Source: Echinarachnius parma (taxonomy: Eukaryota > Echinodermata > Echinoidea > Clypeasteroida > Echinarachniidae). Taken from it: 64,000 nt of DNA. The stretch covers positions 70,001-134,000 of the forward strand of contig JBAMJV010003800.1 in the NCBI GenBank assembly GCA_037951105.1. The letters run 5' to 3'. Position 1 is the first letter of the stretch, and the number at the start of each line of letters is the position of its first letter. This document shows positions 12,950 to 23,900 of the stretch, one piece after another. Below the pieces are notes generated by a model. It was not told the DNA's origin, did no database searches, and was given only the letters and a program-made list of their open reading frames with translations. The position numbers and the translations under genes are program-made.

Positions 12950-13325
12950 TTTCCCAACTAACAATTGGACGTTTTCTGAACGTTCTAAACGGGTTCAAAG
13001 TTGGTTATTTGGACGTTCTGTGAAAACGTTTTTAAAACGTTTATTTGTGGAAGGTTGAAAACGTTTTTAGAACGTTCCAAATGGACGTTTTTAGAACGTT
13101 GTTTAAACGTTAGAAAAACCAATAAAAAACCTTTCATGTATTTGCTTTTAAGTGCAAGGACCAGCAGAACGTTTTAAGAACGTTCTGTAAACGTTCATTA
13201 AAGACGAAGACCTATGGAACCTATTAAAAACGTTTTAAGAACGTTCTGTAAACGTTCATTAAAGACGAAGACCCATGGAACCTAATAAAAACGTTTTGTA
13301 AACGTTCTGTAAACGTTTTGTGTTT
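12950..13325. repeat. AACGTT-rich repeat region
   Basis: Over a dozen AACGTT or near copies in 370 bp, including a roughly 64-bp unit (with CATTAAAGACGAAGACC) in tandem at about 13165-13305. Confidence 0.7.
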
Positions 13326-13432
13326 GCTGGGATTATAGTCAAAATAGTCAGACATGGGACCGTGAAAGAGGATGCATTACTACTCATAAGTGTGGGAGGG
13401 GGCATCCTGTATCAATAACGAACATTGTTTAA

Positions 13433-14198
13433 CCCTAATAAGGCCGGGGGGGGGGCCATAATGGCCCCCCCCTCCGAAATTTTTTTTATTGCTCCAAAAC
13501 GCTGCAAGATGACGCGTCGCTGCTTGGTGACTTTTTTCTTTCGGGTCTTGCGCACGTTTTAAAACAAAAATTTCGAAAATCGGACCCTCCGTTACAAAGT
13601 CACGTGACCTTTTGTCTATGCATGTCAGCCCGAAAATCGCTAAATTTCGTGATTTGTGTACAAAACATATGGAAATATCAATTTTCATAAAATGAGGTGT
13701 ATTATTAGATATTTGGTGTTGTTTACATTTTATATGTTGGTTTTGGGGTTCAAAACAGTTAAATTATAGTTAGAAATAAAATAAACAACAAAAACAATAA
13801 AATACATAAGTTAAAAAAACAAAGAAATACATAAGAAATTAATAAAACAATAGAAAACAAAAGGAAGAACCGGGCTCTTCCAATTTTTTTTGTTGTAGTA
13901 TCATTCCAAATGCTCTAAAGAATATATGTAGTGAAAACCAGAGTTTAATTATGAAGAATATATGATTTATGGGTAAAAATATGAATTTCATGACTTATTT
14001 GCATAAATTACCATAAATATGCAAATTAATGAATTTTTCAAAATTTTTAAAAATTACCATTGTATTCTATACACTTCACTTATCACGCGTGCAAATTTTT
14101 ACGGCGATCGGCCGCTCCGCGGCCGAGATCTTAGGGGGGGGCCATAATGGCCCACCCCCGGCCTGCTGAAGACCTCAAATAGCCCGGCCGTAATAGGG
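13433..14198. mobile_element. TTAA-flanked MITE, family 1, copy 1
   Basis: TTAA at 13429-13432 and 14199-14202. Ends CCCTAATAAGGCC and GGCCGTAATAGGG. Each end carries a G-run/C-run hairpin (loop CCATAATGG). Confidence 0.85.
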
Positions 14199-14245
14199 TT
14201 AACATGAATGGATCCTCATATTCGACCCCTAAAATGGCTTTGAAT

Positions 14246-14674
14246 TGAAACGTTTCGGGATGTTATGGACAGAAGTCAACAATGGAGATCAGGGCGACAG
14301 TATTTCCGGCGAATGGGCCTCGCGCGGCTTTATTTATTTCCAAACAAACAGCCTCGGTCCACCACAGCTACCTACAGGGCTACTCCCCCCTGTCTACCCA
14401 TCGGCGCACCGCTACCAGTACCAAGCAGCCTCTACCATGTTCCACATCTTAGATGGCCAAATCTAGGAACACAAAGCAACTTCTACGGTGCAAAACTGCC
14501 CAAACAGTAGAACAGCTGATCCCTACATTCTTCCAGCACAAAACATGTGTTCTACCAAACTGCACTGCTCAGAACTTTCACATTCAACATGTGCATACAA
14601 AGGTCAACAAAATCTTAACAGGGGAGTTGAGTCTTCCACATCATAGAAAGTATTTCAAATCTCACATCACAACA
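14246..14674 (-). repeat. LTR (3' LTR of the minus-strand element)
   Basis: 429 bp, begins TGAAACGTTTCGGG and ends CACAACA as read on the plus strand (TG...CA). Shorter than its partner by 3-bp and 9-bp gaps. Confidence 0.92.
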
Positions 14675-14686
14675 TCTTCCCCGCGA
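14675..14686 (-). other. Polypurine tract of the LTR element
   Basis: Minus strand GCGGGGAAGA abuts the 3' LTR. A second similar tract (AAGCGGGGAAGAA) occurs at about 14837-14849. Confidence 0.55.
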
Positions 14687-14889
14687 TTAATATTTTACTA
14701 CACTTTATAATGTTAATCTTAATACAATACATTATTCACAACACGATTTCCTAGTGAAGCACAATATTTGTTATTAATATACACTGTCCAAAAGAAAACT
14801 ATAACTGTCCAGAACAAAACAAGACCTGAACAATTCTTCCCCGCTTTCAGTCACCTATAGGCCTACTTCATTGACACAAAATGGCTATC

Positions 14890-16086
14890 CTAAACCAAAG
14901 ACCGTAATTTGTATAAAGATACAAAATTTCCTAAAATACATATTTGTACATTATCCACCAACCGGTACATCAGACCAAAAACATTTATTGTTTGGTTTCC
15001 ACTGGGACTCCCAGGGCCCCCACACGACCTCCTGGACATGCCCGATGTCGCTCCGTACTGCATCGCAAGCAGCACACACCTCTCTCGAATAAATTTCCAC
15101 AACTCTTGGTCTACCTTCTCTTTCCCTACATGCTCCTTAACCCTATGATACTCTGTCGCCAGTTCGGGACCGTCCATGGTACCCGCCTGTGAGGCACCTG
15201 GAACTGGGACCTCCCCAATTTCCTCCCCACTGACCGACCTATTATCTATATCATGCCTGGGTTCGACATCATCTACATGTAAATCTACGGGAACTTCACT
15301 TAAACAATGACAATTGTTATCCAGAGTTACATTTAAATGGATACCTGCTTCCTTAACTTCCACTATGGTAGTCATGGCAACGGGAAGATCATCCTGCTGA
15401 ACCACTGTTCCACTAGACACAACCTGTGTTCCTGAAACTGTCAGCCCATCTCCCTCCATCGTATGACCACCATCATGGAGAAATACCCGAAGTGCTGCTT
15501 CTCTGAGCACATCAAAACACTCACCCCGATGCTTGAGGTATAGATGCCTCACCATCACACGTTCCCTTACATCTCGTGTTCCATCAACAAATTGACTGGA
15601 CAGGGCTTCATTCCTCAACTGTCTCAGAGCCGCAGCTTCCACCTCATCGTCTGCTGCATCTACGACCTTTGCATACAAACGCATGAGTGCCCTACTGAAA
15701 CCCGCCAAATCCTCATTGTCACCTTGAACACGAGAATGGAACAGGACCTGCAGATAGTGACATGTCTCCCAACTAAAACAAAGCCTGAGAGCCTTCACAA
15801 TCTCCTTGTAACTACGCCTCTGTTCCTCGGACAAGCAGTACAAGATCTCCTCTCTTGCTGGCCCCGTGAGGTTATCCACTAAAACCCTAGCCTTCCCCTC
15901 GTCACTGAGTTGGTATGGTCCTACAAGGAGATTGAACTCATCCAACCAGTTAGAGAAAGGCGTTTCAGTGCCATCCCAACAGTCCCCACTATATTTCTCT
16001 ATCTGTAATTGACCCAGAAGGAGATCCTCAACATCTACTGCTTGCCCTAGAGCTAACAAGGAGGCATACACTATCTTCAGATCCAT
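14890..16086 (-). CDS. Gag-like capsid protein of LTR retrotransposon
   Basis: 398 residues. Residues about 30-215 carry the retrotransposon gag pattern: IEKYSGD...FSNWLDEFNLLV, LSDEGKARVLVDNLTGPARE, YKEIVKALRLCF, LVLFHSRVQGDNEDLAGF-like spacing and LRQLRNEALSSQFVDGTRD. This is the two-lobed capsid fold shared with PNMA/Arc-type gag. The C-terminal third is acidic with no CCHC zinc knuckle, and no pol follows. Role: assembles particles that package the element RNA. The first ATG after the 5' LTR leader that opens the long frame was taken as start. Confidence 0.85.
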   Translation of the reverse strand: MDLKIVYASLLALGQAVDVEDLLLGQLQIEKYSGDCWDGTETPFSNWLDEFNLLVGPYQLSDEGKARVLVDNLTGPAREEILYCLSEEQRRSYKEIVKALRLCFSWETCHYLQVLFHSRVQGDNEDLAGFSRALMRLYAKVVDAADDEVEAAALRQLRNEALSSQFVDGTRDVRERVMVRHLYLKHRGECFDVLREAALRVFLHDGGHTMEGDGLTVSGTQVVSSGTVVQQDDLPVAMTTIVEVKEAGIHLNVTLDNNCHCLSEVPVDLHVDDVEPRHDIDNRSVSGEEIGEVPVPGASQAGTMDGPELATEYHRVKEHVGKEKVDQELWKFIRERCVLLAMQYGATSGMSRRSCGGPGSPSGNQTINVFGLMYRLVDNVQICILGNFVSLYKLRSLV

Positions 16087-16485
16087 TTTTCATGGCTCCG
16101 CATCATGCCGAGCAGGCCTGTACCACGAGACATGCTAAAACAATACCTGCAAACAACAAGGTCAAAATTAAGCAATACGACAACAAAATTAATTCACAAG
16201 TGGTACTACGATTAATTTACCAAGTCCACGGTTTCATAAACATACCCAAATGTTTATAAACACTTTACATTACACCACAATATATGTGGGCCAAGGCTGT
16301 TAAGTCTCTCTTAAATGTTCATGCCCCATGTGTTGGTCCGTTGAACCCGCGTTCTTCCAAAGGTCGTTACCTTGGTCTTTATCCCTTCACCAGCGATTCC
16401 GCGGTCATCCGGCGGTCCTTTCCCTGGTCTTTGTCCCTTCAACGGCACCAACCTCCTGTCATTCTGAGTCCTATATAGCTGCCCA

Positions 16486-16503
16486 TCCCACTTTCTGACA
16501 CCA
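16486..16503 (-). other. Primer-binding site of the LTR element
   Basis: Minus strand TGGTGTCAGAAAGTGGGA, one base inside the 5' LTR. The leading TGG pairs with a tRNA 3' CCA. The tRNA species was not determined. Confidence 0.6.
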
Positions 16504-16504
16504 T

Positions 16505-16945
16505 TGAAACGTTTCGGGATGTTATGGACAGAAGTCAACAAAGGAGATCAGGGCGACAGTATTTCCGGCGAATGGGCCTCGCGCGGCTTTATTTATTTCC
16601 AAACAAACAGCCTCGGTCCACCAGGCACAGCTACCTACAGTAGTACAGGGCTACTCCCCCCTGTCTACCCATCGGCGCACCGCTACCAGTACCAAGCAGC
16701 CTCTACCATGTTCCACATCTTAGATGGCCAAATCTAGGAACACAAAGCAACTTCTACGGTGCAAAACTGCCCAAACAGTAGAACAGCTGATCCCTACATT
16801 CTTCCAGCACAAAACATGTGTTCTACCAAACTGCACTGCTCAGAACTTTCACATTCAACATGTGCATACAAAGGTCAACAAACTCTTAACAGGGGAGTTG
16901 AGTCTTCCACATCATAGAAAGTATTTCAAATCTCACATCACAACA
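16505..16945 (-). repeat. LTR (5' LTR of the minus-strand element)
   Basis: 441 bp, the promoter-side LTR for minus-strand transcription. Only two substitutions separate it from the other LTR over about 429 aligned bases. Confidence 0.92.
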
Positions 16946-17184
16946 GAATGTTACAGTGAAACCATAACTTATTGTTTAATATTATTTTGGCAAGAAACAA
17001 ACATAACAGTGGCGAAGTCAGGTTCATGGCAGACATCTTCCTGTACCAAACATGAAATATCGGGGGAAATCTTTGGCCTACAGGCTGGTTTTAATCTATT
17101 CCAAACACATACAGATTAAATTTCCATCGCCAGATCTTATACTCTTTATTCCCATTTCATTGGAGTCATTTATCCATCCAATTA

Positions 17185-17472
17185 AAGGGATATTGACCAA
17201 TTCCACAAAACTTAATTAGAAATCGAATCGTTCTCTCATACCTTGTTGTATTCGTATTACCAATAGAAGCATGGACCATGTTTTGGTTTTTAGAATTTCC
17301 CTTTCGTTAGACAGATATTTACGATTGAAGTGTTCGGTTTTTAACTATCCACTGGATAGTCATAACTCTGTAGGCTACAAATTTATCGCAATGAGTTTGG
17401 TGAATATCACTTTGTGTTTTCGCTCATTACTCGGCCATATAACATCCTTTTGACGTAAGGTGTTCACACATT
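17185..17472 (-). mobile_element. AAAGGGAT-ended MITE, partial copy
   Basis: Reverse-oriented relative of 39154-39533 and 43883-44280 (shared CTCATACCTTGTTGTATTCG, ACTATCCACTGGATAGT and CTCATTACTCGGCCATAT segments). Confidence 0.7.
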
Positions 17473-17474
17473 AC

Positions 17475-17805
17475 TTAGTTTGCCTCCGACGTCCTCCGCT
17501 CACTCGGGCTCGAGGATTCCGACTCCGTCAACCTAGCCAGGAACGGGGCGCTGGAATCAAATGTGGCATCACACTCGGATGACAGCGCGGGAATCAAATT
17601 GGACGATCGAGCGAGTCTTGGGGGACGAGAATCGGACGACCCGGTCAATCTTCTGAACAAACTAGCAAGGATCGAGGCCAGGCCTGGAAGACACAAGTCC
17701 CTGGAGAAGTCTGTTGCGAACAGAAAAATACACAACGGGGTGGTAGAGGCGTCGGTGGAAGCTATGTCAGATGAAGTCCTTTCATTCGTGCAGGGGAGGA
17801 GCTAA
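17475..17805 (+). CDS. Orphan terminal exon, unknown protein
   Basis: Open from a possible ATTACTTAG acceptor: FASDVLRSLGLEDSDSVNLA ... continuing LGGRESDDPVNLLNKLARIE and ending SFVQGRS with TAA. About 110 codons, charged, no recognised domain. AATAAA at 17917-17922 supports a 3' end. A MITE copy ends immediately upstream and an LTR element just before that, so upstream exons, if any, are not visible. It may be a last exon or a stranded gene fragment. Confidence 0.4.
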
Positions 17806-17916
17806 AATTGCTGGACAATTATTGAGGCAAGTCTTAAATTTAAGATTGTGCCGTATTCAGACTTAATTAGAGATTTACAATGGAAGATGGTTTTTATCTT
17901 GTTTTATTTATCTTGG

Positions 17917-17922
17917 AATAAA
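17917..17922 (+). terminator. Poly(A) signal AATAAA
   Basis: 112 bp after the stop codon of the orphan exon at 17475-17805, in the right orientation. Confidence 0.35.
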
Positions 17923-19073
17923 AGTTTGATAAGGCATACATGTACCTTGTGCAAGAAGAGAGTAATAATCAATACAAGTGTAATTTTGATTATTTATTCG
18001 AGGAAAGTGTATTATTTTATTCCAATTATTGTAAGTCGTAATAACGAATGTAGAACAGGGAACAGATTTACTTGTGATGAAATATCGGGAGATTAAACAA
18101 ATTATAGTGGCCTGAAACTTGAATCTGGGGGTGTATTCTGAAAACAATTAAAAGTTAAAATGTATTGTACCTACATGTACATCATATCTATGTCACTAAA
18201 ATATGAAACTGTATAATATATTTTAGGGACAAAGATATGACGTAGATGCAATAAATATTAACTTGAAATAATTTTTAGAATACTCCCACTGGTGGCTGCA
18301 TACAATCAACAAACAAAAAACATATATCAAATTATGTTTGGTTAAAGGGTATAGTACCACCACCCAAAAATAATATTCTTATTAAAGAAAGGTAACATCT
18401 TTAGTATTCCATTCCATCAACAAGTTCACAAAAATATGTTTCCAGAAAGAAAACAAATATAATTGGAAACGCATCACCATTCTAAAGCATGGGTTCATGT
18501 GGTCTGCATTGGCGCACTCGCAAATGGCCCCCAACTTTCAACATGATTATCTCAGAAGTACAAAGAGTGACTTAGCACCCTTTTCTTTCTCAACCAATGA
18601 TATGTACTCTGTGAAGTGTGTACATTTAGACTCAATGGACTGAGCCTAAGATAGTCAACTTTGACTAGTTCTGTCAAACTAGGGCAAGTTGACTATTAGC
18701 CTAGTACATGTATGTCTGTTCTGCTTTCTTTGTTTTATTTCTATTTCATTTCACCCACAAAAGTCAAAATTTCCCCAGGTCAGATCCTCTTCTGCAGTAG
18801 CAATAGATTCAACTCTGATATTTATGTTTGACTACAGTATACCAACAAATTTGTATTGTTGTGGGTTTAAGCATAAGTATACAAAAGCATACTTAGTTAT
18901 ATTTTAATTTCTCCATATTTGTAAGGGGCTAGTTTAGAATGCAATGCTAGAAATTAACTCTTTTTAAACAATCTGGTGGCCCCCCAAAAAGAAAACCATT
19001 TACAATTCCTTTCAATTGCTTGCCTATTTTTGCTTGTGCTCATTTCGAGTATTGGTTAATGTTTACAATGTTA
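17923..19073. other. Stretch without recognised gene
   Basis: AT-rich; contains a partial family-2 TTAA repeat at about 18340-18545. Nothing else can be supported. Confidence 0.45.
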
Positions 19074-19277
19074 TTAAGCCCGGCGCAGACAGAGCCGACT
19101 CTACCCGATCCGACTGGTTTCAATCAGGCTAGAGTTGGGCCCGGTCAGTCGGAGCAGATTTATCGTGTTGGATCGGCCCCAACTGGCATCCGACTGTCCG
19201 ATGTGTCGTGAGGCACTGAAAACTGAGCCGATCGGAATGACAACCAGTCGAGTCGGCTCTGTCTGCGCCGGACTTAA
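19074..19277. mobile_element. 204-bp TTAA-bounded MITE
   Basis: TTAAGCCCGGCGCAGACAGA and its near-perfect complement (TCTGTCTGCGCCGGACTTAA) at the right end; about 27-bp inverted repeats. Confidence 0.8.
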
Positions 19278-20263
19278 TATGATCTGGTACAAAACTACAA
19301 GATGTTCAGGCAGAACAATCCAATCAAAATACACATACAAATATATATCATTTGGTTCAGTTTGATTTTTTTATTAATTTGAATATATACAATGATTTTG
19401 ATAATTGGACATCTAAATGATTTGAATGATTTAAACAGACAATAAAGGAAAAAGCAATTCATTTATGAACAAATTGAGAACATACAAAATATCAAATTGG
19501 CCTCACAGCTCATGGGACAAGATCCAAAATCAAAACATGATGAAATACAAAAGAGTTCATTTGCCACTTTAAAATAATAATAGATTCAATTTATATGGCA
19601 CCTATTGATACAATATCAATCACGCTTGATCCTCACCAATTTGGTCTACTCAAAATTTTGTTCGTAACAAAATCATAATTTAGAGGATTATTAATTTTTG
19701 CTTACCTCACATAATGATTTAGCTATGAAAAATTCCAAGCCTATTTTAAAAGAGAACTATATTGATTTGTCTATAAATAATCATTACAATATAACATGAT
19801 GCTTATTTAACCACCTGAAGCAAAAAGACCTCATATGATCATTATCTTGTTCTCCTCCCAACTTGTCTTTCCTTTAAATATATTTATAAGCTGAGCTTTC
19901 ATGAGTTGGGTATCCTAGAGATATATGTACCATATTCTGAATAATATAATTTAAAAATTTGACCAACCTTCAGAAAATAATGCGCACTGTCAAAAAAGAA
20001 TAGAACTACATGTATATATTATATATATATATAAACAGAGATAAAATCTGAACATGAAGTGAATAATTATTTTTTAAATGTTGAACAACTGGTGGAAAAA
20101 TACAATATCTCGGTGATCTTTATTATTGTGCTTGTGTGCATTTGACTGGAGGCATTTTCTGTGTGTGAACCTTTGAAAGAGAGAATGTGCGTGTGTGTGT
20201 GTTTGTGTGGCATCTGTCATCTGTGTTTGTTTGTGTGTGTGAATGTGTCTTTCAGTATGCAGG

Positions 20264-20523
20264 CCCGTAGCCAGGATTGTTCAAGGGGGGTGCAAGACCG
20301 AACGTGGCCGTGGCTGAGGCTGAGGCCGAGACCACTGGTTGTGAGTCGTGTAAGCAGGAGGGGTGGAGTGGGGTTCCGTCGCTAAACAATTTTGAGGCCG
20401 AAACAATTGGTTAAGTTGTGTAATCAGGGGAGGGGGGTCTGAGTCCATTGGTTAAGATGGTCAAGACCTTTATGAATTTGGGGGGGGGGGGGGTGCGTAT
20501 GCACCCCCCTGGCTACGGGCCTG
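20264..20523. mobile_element. MITE with CAGGCCCGTAGCCAGG termini
   Basis: CAGGCCCGTAGCCAGG at the left and CCTGGCTACGGGCCTG at the right, with a G-run next to the right end. Lies just downstream of the ZP gene stop. Confidence 0.8.
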
Positions 20524-20745
20524 GTATGTGTTGGTCTATACTGACAGGCTTTAATAATTAGAACGGATACACACATTACCATAATGTTGTGTGTAGCAGA
20601 CTGCATGGACAATGCATGGGAGGCAAGTATCACAAACTTGCCAAACATGAATTGCCACACTCTGTGCTATAAGGAAATTGTGTGTATGGCATGTACTTGG
20701 TCATACCCAAGTACAACCTTCTACAATGTGGATGTGAGGCTATAA

Positions 20746-20924
20746 TTAGAACTCTTCCTCCTGGAGGGCCCTCTTCTCCAAGATGGCTGCCAGCTTGTTC
20801 ACCCTGCCCATCTTCATCACCAGACCCACAACGAGCACCAAGACAACGGATGCTATGGCTGCCATGGCTACCACCAAGGGACTTAGGGCAAAGCTAACTC
20901 CTTTGCTGTCTTGCGTCTCAGTGC
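20746..20924 (-). CDS. ZP gene exon 7 (transmembrane helix and tail)
   Basis: Phase 1 in, TAA stop at 20746-20748. Encodes an alanine/valine-rich membrane segment about residues 376-398 followed by KMGR and an acidic tail ending EEEF. Acceptor CATCCAG. A candidate ATTAAA poly(A) signal is at 20550-20555 (minus). Confidence 0.88.
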
Positions 20925-23900
20925 CTGGATGGGAGGAGGGAAAGGGGAAATAAATATTATGCAACAATCATTCCATCTAATATCAAATCATGAAAAGAAT
21001 CGGTTCAAGATATTTATTACTAGTCACTATGATAATACATGTACGTAGCGTGGGACCTCTTTATATAGAGCTCTGAAAAAAACAAGGCAATTTTACTGGT
21101 CCCGGTTCTTTATATCCGTTTTTTTTTTTTTTACCCTGATATAAAGAGATATGTGATAGAACAAATGTTATTTTCAGGATCCCAAGGAACTCATAATAAA
21201 GAGGTTCCACTGTATTCCGGAATAAACCACGATGAGTTTGACCAATATATACAGAGACCACAACAAGAAATGTTCTTAGTATATAGACGTGCATATGCTC
21301 ACAAACATAAACACAAATACAGATATGAATGCACACACAGACACAAAAATAAAGACACACAAATAGATACATTTTCACAAACGGACAACACACACATACT
21401 TTTAACCGCCACTAATCAAGGACCAAGGAGAATCACTTTACAAATATGGACCTATATGTGTAAGAATTCACACACCCAACCGACCGAGGACTATTCAATT
21501 GAGGAAACGCACAGTGGGTTCAAAAATTGTTTGCCCGTCCATGGACATACCCAGTGCATGTTATTTTTTTTGTATTTTTAACATGCACTCTTATGAATTA
21601 TGGTATTTGAACAAGCATCGTTTGCACTAGGCAGGGGAAAAGATGACAGTCCTCAGTTGGAGGTATACCCTCAACGTGGACATGTCTTTGGTTGAATAGT
21701 AGGGTGTCCAACGTGTGTCCTCGGTTGAATAGTAGGGTGTCCAACGCGTGTCCTCGGTTGAATAGTTGGGTGTCCAACGTGTGTCCTCGGTTGAATAGTG
21801 GGGTGTCCAGCGTGTGTCCTCGGTTGAATAGTGGGGTGTCCAACGTGTGTCCTCGGTTGAATAGTAGGGTGTCCAATGTGTGTCCTCGGTTGAATAGTAG
21901 GGTGTCCAACGTGTGTCCTCGGTTGAATAGTGGGGTGTCCAGCGTGTGTCCTCGGTTGAATAGTGGGGTGTCCAACGTGTGTCCTCGGTTGAATAGTAGG
22001 GTGTCCAGCGTGTGTCCTCGGTTGAATAGTAGGGTGTCCAACCCGTGTCCTCGGTTGGGGTGTTTACACACTCACCATCATCCACTCTCACACACACACA
22101 CACAAACACATACTTACCATCACTAAGCTCCAAGAGAGGAATGCTGTTATCGGCACTATGAAGCTTTTGGATGTGCAGGGGCCCTCGGGTGAAGCGTTTA
22201 ATGTTGAGTGCACTATTATCACTGCTGCCAATGTCACGCCTCTGTCGCAAGGCAGGTGGTGTAGGGCCTACGCAGTCGGTGTTGCAGAGGGAGAACGGAT
22301 CTCTGGCGTCGCATACTAACACGTTGCAGTGGACGTACACCTGTATCATAGTAGCAAACATACACATAACAAGTGGGATTATATAATCAGGTGAATTAAG
22401 TGGTACTATATACTGCAGTACTCTATTAAGGTGTAAGGTGGGTCAGTTCTCTTTTGACCTCTTCTGAATTGTGATCCCTTTTTACTCTCTACCACCAGTC
22501 TTCCCTATACCTTATAGCCTCTTTCCATGTTCTCAGATCTGTTTGAGCCATAGTGTGATAATCAGGATTCATTCATTTATATAGCGCTTTTATAATCATC
22601 AAATGTTCAATGCGGTATACATCAACCTCTCCTTTCTTTAAATCTTTAAACATCAAAACACTTAAAACGTAAATGTAAATATCTTTTTAATAAAAGGGAA
22701 ACTAAAACAACGAAAAAAAACAAAAACAAAACCTGTTCCATGCTTCCATTGGTGATACAAACACAACAAGGTATGAGAGAACCATTAGAGTTTCAAGTAA
22801 GATTTATGGATTTGGCAATGTTATGACCCCTTTAATATACCATCTGGCAGAAATCCGCTATAAATAGACCATTAGTTTGAACTCACATAATCGCCTTCCC
22901 CGATGAATCTGAATGCATGCATCTCAACACCAACGCGATTGTGTGCCAGGTGAGTCAGGTTTACTTTAGCGGTGTCAACTGAGCATCTGTATAAAATGCA
23001 AAGTGATTTTTAATATGTATGTAATTTACATGACTGTACAATAACTGTTTTTTAAATATGCACAATGCATTATATCATGGTTTTCAATTCTTAATTTGTT
23101 TGTGTTCAAGTCTAGCTAGGCTACATTACATTGTTATTCATATAATTCTTTTTTTTTGTTCATGTAAGTCTGTGATGTAAAATGAAACGGGAGTCTCAAG
23201 GCATAAAGTTCAAGTAGTTTTAACAGACAATTCTTCAAAAAACATGATTTCCGACTGCAATGAGAAAAATGCTGTACAGACAGCTAATTAACAGGAAAGT
23301 ATATATTATAATGTGAAATAAAATATACCTTCACTTTACATTTAACAAAGTTTATAATTACAAACATGTCTGGCTGACTTGATTAAACCCATTTACTTAC
23401 CCATTTTCAATGAAGACGTAATTGACTTGGTTCTCATAGCTGGAAGTGGGCGTGGCCCTGCAAGATCGGATGGAGAGGTCGATGGTACCGTCCAGCGAAA
23501 GCACCGAAGCGGCCAGATGGAGTTTGTTGTCCAGCTCGACAGGCAGCGGGTATTCGGTCAGCGCGTGCTCAAACGTCCCGTCGCTGTAGATGTCAAAGTC
23601 AAAGGAATACTGGCCCTCCTCAGATATGCTCTCGTCAATCAAGTAGTCGGTGACCTGGTAGTGACGGGAGCCCACGCGGTGGGTGCGGTTGTACCTGCAT
23701 GAGACGGGAATATCGATGGTGTGCTTGTAGGTGAAGAGATTCGATTCAGCGTCGTTGTCGATTACGCGATTGGTGTAGACCTCTTCGTCATCAGTCTCCT
23801 GCAAATACAAAAAACAGGAGAGGGAAGGATATCATACAGTCTGCAATTATACAGTGAAACCTTGTTATACCGAGCACCTCCCAGGCCCATTGAATTTATC

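Larger units (their letters stand above)
14246..16945 (-). mobile_element. Gag-only LTR retrotransposon, recent insertion
   Basis: Two LTRs in direct orientation (14246-14674, 16505-16945) flank an 1830-bp interior holding a single gag-like ORF on the minus strand. A 4-bp GAAT target duplication borders it (14242-14245 and 16946-16949). PBS and PPT are in place for minus orientation. No protease, RT, RNase H or integrase is seen, so it must depend on enzymes supplied elsewhere. The LTRs differ by two substitutions and two small indels, which implies a young copy. Confidence 0.93.

Noticed and set aside
21598-22126. Long overlapping open frames on both strands (157, 246 and 144 codons)
   Set aside because: All come from the stop-free 33-bp minisatellite. 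Only the exon 6 portion is accepted as coding.
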